A stretch of 64,000 bases of DNA from CADEEN01 sp963840805 (GTDB lineage: Bacteria > Pseudomonadota > Gammaproteobacteria > Burkholderiales > Burkholderiaceae_C): positions 124,001-188,000 of the forward strand of contig CAWJAJ010000017.1 of assembly GCA_963840805.1 (NCBI GenBank). The letters are read 5' to 3'. The notes under the pieces were generated by a model. The model did not search any database, had not been told where the DNA came from, and was given only the letters and a program-made list of their open reading frames with translations. Made by a program: the position numbers and the translations under genes. This document shows, piece by piece, positions 44,163 through 54,325 of the stretch (position 1 is the first letter of the stretch; the number at the start of each line of letters is the position of its first letter).

Positions 44163-45817
44163 ATGCTGCCGACGACTACCTTTGCCCGTGGCCGCAGCGC
44201 CGTCGTGGCCGCGTTGTGCCTGTGGGCCATGTTGGTCTCGGCCTGTGGCGGCGGTGGCGGCGGCACCGACGTCGGCGGCGGCGACCCGCCGCCCGCGCCG
44301 GGGCCCGCGGTCGATGTCAGCAGCGTCGCCGCCGCCGACCCCGGCAGTGGCCTGCCGGCCGAATGGCAGCGCGGCACCTTCATGCAGATCTTCGTGCGCA
44401 GCTATGCCGACAGCGACGGCGATGGCATCGGCGACCTGCGCGGCCTGACCGGCAAGCTCGACTACCTGAAAGACCTGGGTGTCACCGGCCTGTGGCTGAT
44501 GCCGATCACGCGCAGCCAGGACCGCGACCACGGCTATGCGGTCAGCGACTACCGCAACATCGAAGCCCAGTACGGCAGCCTGGCCGATCTCGACGAACTG
44601 CTGAACCAGGCCCACGCCCGCGGCATCGGCGTGATCATGGATTACGTCATCAACCACAGCGCCTTCCAGAACCCGCTGTTCGCCAATTCACGCGCCGGCG
44701 ACAGCAACCCGTACCGCAGCTGGTACCTGTGGCGCAACCCGCGGCCGACCGGCTGGAACATCTACGGCAACAACCCCTGGTACGGCAACGCCGCGGGCTA
44801 CTATTTCGCCGCCTTCTGGGACCAGATGCCCGACTGGAACCTGCAGAACGCGGCCGTGCTCGCCTACCACCGCGACAACCTGCGCTGGTGGTTGAACCGC
44901 GGCCTCGACGGCTTTCGCTTCGACGCCGTCGGCCACCTGGTCGAGAACGGCCCCACGCAGTGGAACAACCAGCCGCAGAACTACCCGATCATGCGCGACG
45001 TCAAGGCGCTGGTCGACAGCTACGCCAGGCGCTGGATGGTCTGCGAATCGCCGGAGGACGCCGCCGGCTTCACCGCCGCCTGCGGCAGCGCCTTCGCCTT
45101 CGGCCACCACGCCAACGTCGTGCGTGCCGCGCGCGGCGACGGCGCCGCGGTGCAGCCTGGTCGCCGACTACTTCAAGACCGCGTCGGCCAACGTCGCCAA
45201 CCTGTTGGCGAATCACGATGCGTTCGCCGGCCAGCGCCTGTACGACCAGTTCAACGGCAACCTCGCGCAGTACCAGCTCGCCGCGGCCACGCTGCTGCTG
45301 CAGCCGGGCACGCCGTTCCTGTACTACGGTGAAGAGATCGGCATGGCCGGCGCGGCCTCGCTGTCGGGCGACCCGAAGCTGCGCACGCCGATGAGCTGGA
45401 CCGCCGAACACCACGAACGCCGGCTTCACCACCGGCACGCCGTACCGCGCACTTTCGGCCAACGTGGCGAGCTTCAACGTGCAGGCGCAGCTCGGCGATG
45501 CGAATTCGCTGCACGCCTTCTACAAGGCCCTGATCGGCCTGCGCAATAGCGTGCCGGCTCTCGCGCGGGGCGGGTTCGAGCGCTCGGTCGTCGTCGGCAG
45601 CGCGCACGGCTTCGTGCGCCGGCTCGGCGACGAGCGCGCGCTCGTCGTCATCAACTACGGCGGCGGCGTCACCGACGTCGCGATGGCCGGGCTGCCGGCC
45701 GGCGCGACGCTCGCGGCGGCCTGGCCTGCCGGCGGCGGCGACCTGGTCGTGGACAGCAGCGGGGCCGTCAGCGTGACCGTCGACGCACAGGCCGTGCGCG
45801 TCTACACCGTGCGCTGA
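44163..45817 (+). CDS. Lipoprotein alpha-amylase (GH13), two frameshifts
   Basis: About 550 residues after correction. The signal ends MLVSACGGGGGG (lipobox VSAC, +2 Gly), so an outer-membrane or surface lipoprotein is likely. GH13 motifs: YADSDGDGIGDLRGLTGKLD (calcium-binding style loop), region I VIMDYVINHS, region II GFRFDAVGHL, region III VCESPEDAAGF and region IV LLANHDAFAGQRL. The loop FLYYGEEIGMAG and a C-terminal beta domain follow. The frame breaks near 45153 (ARGDGAAV to SLVADYFKTA) and 45406; removing one base at each site restores homology, the second giving SWTANTTNAGFTTG. It hydrolyses starch or longer maltodextrins outside the inner membrane. Divergent from pullulanase, convergent with malQ. 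Confidence 0.88.
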
Positions 45818-45836
45818 GCAGCCGCCCCGCGCGCGA

Positions 45837-47393
45837 CTATCCGGCGCGCTTCTGCTTCGGCACCTTCACCTTGGGCACATAGCCCGGCAGGTTGAGCTTG
45901 GTCATCGGCCCGCGCCCCGTGGCCGCGCTGATCAGGCCGAGCACGCGGGCCGGCTCGGTGCCGACCATCGACCAGTCGAAGCGCCAGCTCCAGTTGCCGG
46001 TGCCCATCAGGCCCGGCACGTTCATGCGGTGGCGGGCATCCAGTCCCAGCACGTCTTGCAGCGGGAAGATCGCCAGGTTGGCGACCGAGGCGCTGGCCGC
46101 GCGGATCATGGCCCAGTGGATGTCGTGCGCGCCTGCGGCCAGGTAGCTGCCGGCGAAGATGCGCTCACGCTCGGGTGCAGCGTCCCACCAGCCGCGCGCG
46201 GTGTCGTTGTCGTGCGTGCCGCTGTAGACCACCGTGTTGCGCACGTAGTTGTGCGGCAGGAAGTCGTGGGTCGCGTCGTCGCCGAAAGCGAACTGCAGGA
46301 TGCGCATGCCCGGGAAGCCGCAGCCGTCGCGCAAGGCCTCGACGTCCTCCGTGATGACGCCGAGGTCTTCGGCCACGATCGGCAGCGCACCGAGCTCGCG
46401 CTCGATGGCGTCGAACAGCGCCTTGCCCGGGCCGGTGACCCAGCGGCCCTCGATCGCCGTCGGGCTCGTCGCCGGCACCTCCCAGTAGCCCGCGAAACCG
46501 CGGAAGTGGTCGATGCGAAAGACATCGGCCTGCGACAGCGCGCGCTTCACGCGGTCGGTCCACCAGCGGTAGTCTTCGGCGGCCATGCGGTCCCAGCGGT
46601 AGAGCGGGTTGCCCCAGCGCTGGCCGGTGGCGCTGAAGAAGTCCGGCGGCACGCCCGCCACCACCGTGGGCTGGAACTGCGCATCCAGGAAGTACAGGTC
46701 GGGGCGGGCCCAGCAGTCGGCCGAATGGTGGGCGATGAAGATCGGCAGGTCGCCCATGATCGCGACGCCGCGCGCGCGGGCGTAGTCGCGCACCGCCTGC
46801 CACTGCGTATCGAAACACCATTGCACGAACTGCCAGAACGCGATTTCGTCGGCATGCGCCTTGCGTGCGGCCTTCAATGCGGCCGGCTTGCGGCGCGCCA
46901 GCGGCGCGTCCCAGGCCCACCAGGGCTGCAAGCCGTGTGCCGCCTCGAGGGCCATGAACAGCACGTAGTCGTCGAGCCAGGCGGCCTCGCGCTCGCACCA
47001 CTCGGTCATCGCGCGGCGTTCGGCCGCGTTGGCGCGGGCGGCAAAGCCTGCCGCGGCAGCACGCAGTTGTTGCATGCGCCATGGGGCGACGCGCGCGAAA
47101 TCGGCGCGCCGGGCATCGAAGGCCGGCACCTCGCCGAGCGTCAGCCAACCGCGCTCGGCCAACGGCTCCAGCGCCACCATCAGCGGGCTGCCGGCAAACG
47201 CCGAGACGCTCTGGTAGGGCGAATCGCCGGGACCGATCGGCGTCATCGGCAGCACTTGCCAGAGTCGCTGGCCGGCCGCCTCCAGCCAGTCGACGAAATG
47301 GTAGGCGCCGGGCCCGAAATCGCCGACGCCATGCGGCCCCGGCAGCGAGGTGATGTGCAGCACGACGCCGCTGGCGCGTTGGCTCAGGTCCAT
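45837..47393 (-). CDS. malQ: 4-alpha-glucanotransferase (amylomaltase)
   Basis: A 518-residue GH77 enzyme that transfers maltodextrin units between chains and releases glucose, making chains long enough for phosphorylase. Motifs: GVVLHITSLPGPHGVGDFGP, QVLPMTPIGPGDSPYQSVSA, region II ADVFRIDHFRGFAGYWEVP (nucleophile Asp), region III PIVAEDLGVITEDVEALR (acid/base) and region IV VVYSGTHDNDTARGWW. The ATG at 47393 (MDLSQRASGVVLHI) is the family start; the long upstream frame runs through non-coding repeats. It follows glgB in direction but a 512-bp repeat-filled gap intervenes. Confidence 0.96.
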   Translation of the reverse strand: MDLSQRASGVVLHITSLPGPHGVGDFGPGAYHFVDWLEAAGQRLWQVLPMTPIGPGDSPYQSVSAFAGSPLMVALEPLAERGWLTLGEVPAFDARRADFARVAPWRMQQLRAAAAGFAARANAAERRAMTEWCEREAAWLDDYVLFMALEAAHGLQPWWAWDAPLARRKPAALKAARKAHADEIAFWQFVQWCFDTQWQAVRDYARARGVAIMGDLPIFIAHHSADCWARPDLYFLDAQFQPTVVAGVPPDFFSATGQRWGNPLYRWDRMAAEDYRWWTDRVKRALSQADVFRIDHFRGFAGYWEVPATSPTAIEGRWVTGPGKALFDAIERELGALPIVAEDLGVITEDVEALRDGCGFPGMRILQFAFGDDATHDFLPHNYVRNTVVYSGTHDNDTARGWWDAAPERERIFAGSYLAAGAHDIHWAMIRAASASVANLAIFPLQDVLGLDARHRMNVPGLMGTGNWSWRFDWSMVGTEPARVLGLISAATGRGPMTKLNLPGYVPKVKVPKQKRAG

Positions 47394-47519
47394 GTCAGTT
47401 GCTCCATCGCGCTGTGCGCCACCCGCGACGCAAACATCGCTGCTGGCGTGCCAGTGCCGGCTCTCGGCCCAATGCGGGTGATCGCGTACGTCCGCCTCTC
47501 GATGCTTGTGTCGGCGCGA

Positions 47520-47550
47520 GCAAGGCGCCAGGCGGGGCCTGGCGCCTTGC
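47520..47550. repeat. Perfect 14-bp hairpin with 3-nt loop
   Basis: GCAAGGCGCCAGGC (47520-47533), loop GGG, then GCCTGGCGCCTTGC (47537-47550), with no mismatch. On the minus strand, the direction of glgB to malQ transcription, it could act as a terminator or processing site, but no T-tract follows either side. Confidence 0.75.
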
Positions 47551-47596
47551 CGGCAACGGGAGGGTGTTCGACGTCCCGCACGCCACCAAGGGTTCT

Positions 47597-47835
47597 GCAA
47601 CGGGGCAGCCGGGCCGGGCACGGCGCGCATGTGAGGCGCCGAGCAGCACAGGGGCCGGGGCCCGCGCGCGCAGCGCGCTTCGTGCTCTGACTCGTCGCGA
47701 CTGTTCGACCACAGTGAGCGAAGCGAACGGAGGGAGTTGAGCGACGGGGCCACGGACCCGCGCAGCGCAGGGCAGTCTGAGCGCAGCGAAGACCGCCGAA
47801 CCTAAGCGCCGTGCCCGGCCCGGCTGCCCCGTTGC
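47597..47835. repeat. Inverted-repeat element C with 30-bp perfect ends
   Basis: The left end 47597-47626 (starting GCAACGGGGCAGCCGGGCCG) is the exact inverse complement of the right end 47806-47835 over 30 bp. The 179-bp interior holds further short inverted stretches built from GCGCAGCG and AGCGAAGC and no gene. Unlike elements A and B it lacks the CTTTC..GAAAG palindrome, so it is a different type. Confidence 0.75.
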
Positions 47836-47905
47836 CGCGCCATTGCAAGCAAAGCGGAAGTTCAATGGCAGCAAAGGGCCGCAAGCGGACTGCCGGTGTT
47901 TCATC

Positions 47906-50101
47906 CTAGGCAGGCACGAGGAAGAGGGTCGCCAGCGGCGGCACCGTCAGGCGGATTGATTGCGCACGGCCGTGGCTGGCCTCGGCACTCACCGCCAGCG
48001 GCACGGGGCCGTTGCCGACGTTGCTGCCGCCGTAGAAGGCCGAGTCGGTGTTGAGCACCTCGCGCCAGGCGCCGGGGCCGGCAGGCACGCCGAGCGTCAT
48101 GTGCTCGCGCGGCACCGGGGTCATGTTGCTGACCACCAGCACCATCGCGCCGGCGCCATCGCGACGCACCCACGACAGCAACGAGCGCTCGGCGTCGTGG
48201 GCATCGATCCATTCGAAGCCGTCGCCGCTGCAGTCGAGCCGGTGCAGGGGCGGCAGCTCGCGATAGAGGCGGTTCAGGTCGCGCACCAGGCGCTGCACGC
48301 CGGCGTGGGGCGCGTCGGCGAGTTGGCCCCAGGGCAGTTCGACGTCGTGGTTCCATTCGTTCGGCTGGCCCCATTCCTGGCCCATGAACAGCAGCTTCTT
48401 GCCGGGGTGGCCCCACATGAAACCGTAGTACGCACGCAGATTGGCGAACCGCTGCCAGTCGTCGCCGGGCATGCGGCCCAGGATCGAGCCCTTGCCGTGC
48501 ACCACTTCGTCGTGCGACAGCGGCAGCACGAAGTTCTCGCTGAAGGCGTAGATCAGGCCGAAGGTCATCTGGCTGTGATGCCAGCGGCGATGCACCGGAT
48601 CTTCCTGCATGTACTTCAGCGTGTCGTGCATCCAGCCCATGTTCCACTTGAAGTGGAAACCCAGGCCGCCGTGGTAGGTCGGCGCGCTGACGCCGGGGAA
48701 GGCGGTGGATTCCTCGGCCAGCGTGATCGCGCCCGGGCACTCGACGCCGACCACTTCGTTGGTGCGGCGCAGGAAGTGGATCGCCTCCAGGTTCTCGCGG
48801 CCGCCGTACTGGTTCGGCAGCCACTCGCCTTCCTTCCTCGAGTAGTCGCGGTAGAGCATCGAGGCCACCGCGTCGACGCGCAGCCCGTCGACGCCCTGGC
48901 GCTCGATCCAGTACAGCGCCGAGCCGACGAGGAAGTTGCGCACCTCGTGACGGCCGTAGTTGTAGATCAGCGTGTTCCAGTCCTTGTGGAAGCCTTCACG
49001 CGGATCCTGGTACTCGTACAGCGCGGTACCGTCGAACTGCGCCAAGCCGAAGGCGTCGCTCGGAAAATGCGCCGGCACCCAATCGAGGATCAGGCCGATG
49101 TCGTGCGCGCGGCAGGCGGCGACGAAACGTGCGAAGCCCTCGGGCGGGCCGAAACGCGCGGTCGGCGCGTACAGGCCGAGCGTCTGGTAGCCCCACGAGC
49201 CGTCGAACGGGTGCTCGGTGATCGGCAACAGCTCGAGGTGGGTGAAGCCCATGTCGGCGGCGTAGGCCGGCAATGCGGCGGCGAGATCGTCCCAGCTGTG
49301 CCAGCGACCATCGGGGTGTCGTCGCCACGAACCCAGGTGCACCTCGTAGATCGACACCGGTGCGTCGCGCTGGTTGGCCGCGGCGCGCCCGGCGGGCAGT
49401 GGTTGCGCGGCGGGCAAGGCCGCGACGACGCTGGCGGTTTCGGGCCGCATCTGCGCCGCGCGTGCATACGGGTCGGCCTTCAGCGGCAGCAGGGCGCCGC
49501 TCGGGCCGACCATCTCGTACTTGTAGCGGTCGCCGACCGCCACATGCGGGATGAAGATCTCCCACACGCCGCCACCGCCCCGCGAGCGCAGCATGTGGCG
49601 GCGGCCGTCCCAGGCATTGAAGTCGCCGACCACGCTGACACGGCGCGCATTGGGCGCCCAGACGGCAAAGCGCACGCCGTCGACGTCGCCGACGCGCACC
49701 GGGTGCGCGCCCAGCATCGTGAACGGACGCAGGTGCGAGCCCTCGCCGAAGTAATGCAGGTCGGCGTCGCTGATCAGCGGGCCGAAGGCGTAGGCGTCGG
49801 CGTAGCGGCCCTGGCTGCCGTCGTCCCAGCGCACCTGTAGCCGATAGTCGAAGCGGTTCTTGCGCCGCGGCACCTTGGCTTCCCACAAGCCGTCGGCGTG
49901 GCGCTGTTCGAGCGCGACGATCTTGCGACCCTTGACCGCGCCGCCGCCGTGTTCGCTTTCGTGCAGGGCAACCTCGGTCGCCCGCGGCAGCAGCGCACGG
50001 ATCCACAGCGTGCCACCGGCGTCGGCGTGCAGGCCGAGGCGCGAGAACGGATCGCCATGGCGGGCCTGGACCAGCGCCTGGACATCGTCGTCGGACAGCA
50101 T
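47906..50101 (-). CDS. glgB: 1,4-alpha-glucan branching enzyme
   Basis: A 731-residue GH13 enzyme that creates alpha-1,6 branches in glycogen. The N-terminal N1 and CBM48 domains include FAVWAPNARRVSVVGDFNAWDG. Catalytic motifs: region I ILDWVPAHFPSDAFGL, region II GVDGLRVDAVASMLYRDYSR (nucleophile), region III AITLAEESTAFPGVS (acid/base) and region IV LPLSHDEVVHGKGSILG. The C-terminal beta domain ends PPLATLFLVPA. The ATG at 50101 (MLSDDDVQALVQARHGDPF) lies 41 bp from the glgP stop, indicating co-transcription with glgP. Confidence 0.96.
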   Translation of the reverse strand: MLSDDDVQALVQARHGDPFSRLGLHADAGGTLWIRALLPRATEVALHESEHGGGAVKGRKIVALEQRHADGLWEAKVPRRKNRFDYRLQVRWDDGSQGRYADAYAFGPLISDADLHYFGEGSHLRPFTMLGAHPVRVGDVDGVRFAVWAPNARRVSVVGDFNAWDGRRHMLRSRGGGGVWEIFIPHVAVGDRYKYEMVGPSGALLPLKADPYARAAQMRPETASVVAALPAAQPLPAGRAAANQRDAPVSIYEVHLGSWRRHPDGRWHSWDDLAAALPAYAADMGFTHLELLPITEHPFDGSWGYQTLGLYAPTARFGPPEGFARFVAACRAHDIGLILDWVPAHFPSDAFGLAQFDGTALYEYQDPREGFHKDWNTLIYNYGRHEVRNFLVGSALYWIERQGVDGLRVDAVASMLYRDYSRKEGEWLPNQYGGRENLEAIHFLRRTNEVVGVECPGAITLAEESTAFPGVSAPTYHGGLGFHFKWNMGWMHDTLKYMQEDPVHRRWHHSQMTFGLIYAFSENFVLPLSHDEVVHGKGSILGRMPGDDWQRFANLRAYYGFMWGHPGKKLLFMGQEWGQPNEWNHDVELPWGQLADAPHAGVQRLVRDLNRLYRELPPLHRLDCSGDGFEWIDAHDAERSLLSWVRRDGAGAMVLVVSNMTPVPREHMTLGVPAGPGAWREVLNTDSAFYGGSNVGNGPVPLAVSAEASHGRAQSIRLTVPPLATLFLVPA

Positions 50102-50142
50102 CGGGGTCCCCTTCGTGGTTGGTGCGCGCGCGGTAACGGGCG

Positions 50143-52602
<2,460 letters not shown>

Positions 52603-52676
52603 CGAATCACGGTTCCGGCTGGGCGGGCATCGAACCCGCGGGATGGCGTCGCTGACAGAGCGACAGCCTGTAAGTT

Positions 52677-52691
52677 TGTAATTTGACTACA
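52677..52691. promoter_or_regulatory. Shared operator, site 2 (glgP proximal)
   Basis: TGTAATTTGACTACA: arms TGTAAT and ACTACA are identical to those of site 1; only the 3-bp centre differs. It lies 75 bp upstream of the glgP ATG, within the expected promoter zone of the glgP-glgB unit. Confidence 0.7.
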
Positions 52692-52786
52692 TCCACCTTG
52701 ATGCCGGCAAGCGCTGCAAGGTCCGTAATCCCTTGGTAACCACTGCATGTGTTGTGGACAGATGACGCAATGCAGCAGCGTTGACG

Positions 52787-52801
52787 TGTAGCTATGCTAC
52801 A
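52787..52801. promoter_or_regulatory. Shared operator, site 3 (glgP distal)
   Basis: TGTAGCTATGCTACA, with perfectly symmetric 6-bp arms TGTAGC/GCTACA around TAT. It lies 110 bp (centre to centre) from site 2 in the same 250-bp gap, between the stop of the DOMON/SHOCT gene and glgP. Two sites about 110 bp apart could support DNA looping. Confidence 0.65.
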
Positions 52802-52852
52802 TGCTCTCGCTCAACGCGACCACGCCACCGCCGAGTCGCTTGTCCGCGCGGT

Positions 52853-54193
52853 TCAGAGTTGCTCGAGCACTTCCTTGCGCTTTTGCTGGTATTCCTGCTC
52901 GGTGATCAACCCTGAGTCGCGCAGCCGCTTGAGTGTGCGCAGCCGCAACTCCTGCTCCTCGAAGAACGCCGCATCGCGCGGGCGCTGTGGCGCAGTCGCC
53001 GCGGCCGGTGGCGTGGCGGGCGCGACGGCCGGCGCGACCGCGGCGGGCGCCGCCGTGCGCACCGGCGCCGGCGCGACGACCGGCTGGGGCGCCGGGCTCG
53101 GCGCTGCCATCAACGACTGCAGGCTTTGCGGGGCGGCCGCGGCAGCCGCCGGTGCCGGCGGCGCCGACGCGCCAGCGCCGAACAGGCCGGTGATGGCGCC
53201 GAGCGCGCGCGAGAACCAGGAGCCGCCGCCGGCCGCTTCGGCTGCCGGCGCAGGCGCGGCGGGCCGCGCTGCCGTTGCTGCCGCCACGGCCGGCGGCACG
53301 GCGCCCATCTGGTTGTCGCGGTTCAACCCGGAAAGCTGCGCACCCGGCGCCAGCTGCGTGGGCTGCTGTCGCGGATCCGGGCTCAGCAGGTCGACGACGG
53401 CGGTCGCCGGCGGGGTGGTGCCGGAGTAGCCCATCGTGAACTCGGGCTGGCCGGCCTCGGGCTGCGCCACACCCAGCGTCAGGCGATCGATCGATCGCCC
53501 GGGCGCTTTGCCGAGCAGATTGATCTCGGCCTCGATGGCCAGCTTGGCTGCGGTCACGATCGCCGTCAGCGACGACCCCGCAACCGCCTTGGCGTCGACG
53601 AAACTGCCCGGCACGATGAACGAGACCGTGCGGCCGCGCACGCGCACCTGGGTCGGGAAGAACACCGAGCCTTCGACCGTGGCCTGCACCGTGGCCGGGG
53701 CCGTGGCCGGCGACGCCTCGCGCAATGCCTCGGTGAACTGGCGCTTCATCAGCTCGGGGCGTGGCGTCAGCACGATCGCCTTGTCCCAGGCATGCGCCGC
53801 GCCCAGCGTCGCGCCGCGGCCGGGCAGCGTGGCGGTGTTGCCCGAGCCCGCCACGCGATCAGTGTCGAGATAGATGTCGAGATTGAAGGCATAGAAGCCG
53901 TGGCGCGCGAATACCGACAGGTTCTCGCTGCCCAACCCGGGACCGCGCGCCGAACCCGGGTCGCGGATCGGGTTGCGGAAGGTGGCTTCGAAGCGCAGGT
54001 CGGCCCCTTCGGCGAACACGCGCAGCGACCGCAGGTCGAGGTCGCCGGGTGCGAACGCGCTGTCTCGCGGATAGACGAGCGTGCCGTCGCCGACGTCGTC
54101 GCCCTCGGGGTCGGTGATGTTCAGCAGCGGCGCGGGCTGCGCCAGCGCCGCCAGCGGCAGCAGCAGCGCGGCGGCAAGGAATCGCGTCTTCAT
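52853..54193 (-). CDS. Secreted DOMON-like (glucodextranase C-type) protein with SHOCT tail
   Basis: 446 residues from the ATG at 54193 (MKTRFLAAALLLPLAALAQP, signal peptide). Residues about 22-250 resemble the DOMON-like domain at the C-terminus of glucodextranase: ITDPEGDDVGDGTLVYPRDS, then DLRSLRVFAEGADLRFEATF, YAFNLDIYLDTDRVAGSGNT and a long beta region. An Ala/Pro-rich linker (residues about 290-405) follows. The last 40 residues are a SHOCT-type helical motif (LRTLKRLRDSGLITEQEYQQ). The first domain is thought to bind alpha-glucans; SHOCT often marks oligomerisation or membrane association. It lies between the maltodextrin operon terminator and glgP and probably has its own promoter. 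Exact role unknown. Confidence 0.75.
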   Translation of the reverse strand: MKTRFLAAALLLPLAALAQPAPLLNITDPEGDDVGDGTLVYPRDSAFAPGDLDLRSLRVFAEGADLRFEATFRNPIRDPGSARGPGLGSENLSVFARHGFYAFNLDIYLDTDRVAGSGNTATLPGRGATLGAAHAWDKAIVLTPRPELMKRQFTEALREASPATAPATVQATVEGSVFFPTQVRVRGRTVSFIVPGSFVDAKAVAGSSLTAIVTAAKLAIEAEINLLGKAPGRSIDRLTLGVAQPEAGQPEFTMGYSGTTPPATAVVDLLSPDPRQQPTQLAPGAQLSGLNRDNQMGAVPPAVAAATAARPAAPAPAAEAAGGGSWFSRALGAITGLFGAGASAPPAPAAAAAAPQSLQSLMAAPSPAPQPVVAPAPVRTAAPAAVAPAVAPATPPAAATAPQRPRDAAFFEEQELRLRTLKRLRDSGLITEQEYQQKRKEVLEQL

Positions 54194-54254
54194 AGGCAGT
54201 CTCGGCTTGGGGTGGGGGATGCGCGGCAGGTCTCGCGCCACGCCATCGCAGCGT

Positions 54255-54293
54255 AAAGCAAAAGGGCCCTCCCCTGCATGGGGAAGGGCCCTC
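54255..54293 (-). terminator. Rho-independent terminator after the maltodextrin operon
   Basis: On the minus strand: stem GGGCCC-TT-CCCC, loop ATGCA, GGGG-A-GGGCCC (bases 54264-54291), followed by TTTTGCTTT. It lies 35 bp after the porin stop. It should end the amylase-malK-malE-malF-malG-DOMON-porin transcript, leaving the following gene at 54193 to its own promoter. Confidence 0.85.
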
Positions 54294-54325
54294 GTACCGC
54301 GGTGGTGCTCAGCGATGTAGCGCGA

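Larger units (their letters stand above)
47394..47905. other. Gene-free glgB-malQ gap with palindromic elements
   Basis: 512 bp without a convincing gene. It contains a perfect 14-bp-stem hairpin (47520-47550) and a 239-bp element with perfect 30-bp ends (47597-47835). Short frames across it are Arg- and Ala-rich with no family. No operator of the TGTAR..YTACA type is found here, and no clear promoter for malQ is visible. Confidence 0.5.

Noticed and set aside
40370..45817. Pullulanase and amylase as genuine pseudogenes
   Set aside because: Each break is repaired by removing one base, with all catalytic motifs intact on both sides and no other lesion; technical insertion is the simpler explanation until reads say otherwise.
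47399..47740. A 113-codon plus-strand ORF in the glgB-malQ gap
   Set aside because: Arg- and Ala-rich translation of palindromic repeats, no family resemblance and no ribosome-binding site; read as non-coding.
52610..52665. tRNA-like arms on the minus strand (T-arm-like GCGGGTTCGATGCCCGC next to an anticodon-arm-like GTCGC-TCTGTCA-GCGAC)
   Set aside because: No matching 5' acceptor strand, no D-arm and no CCA-compatible 3' end; the spacing between the arms is too long. Probably chance or a decayed remnant.
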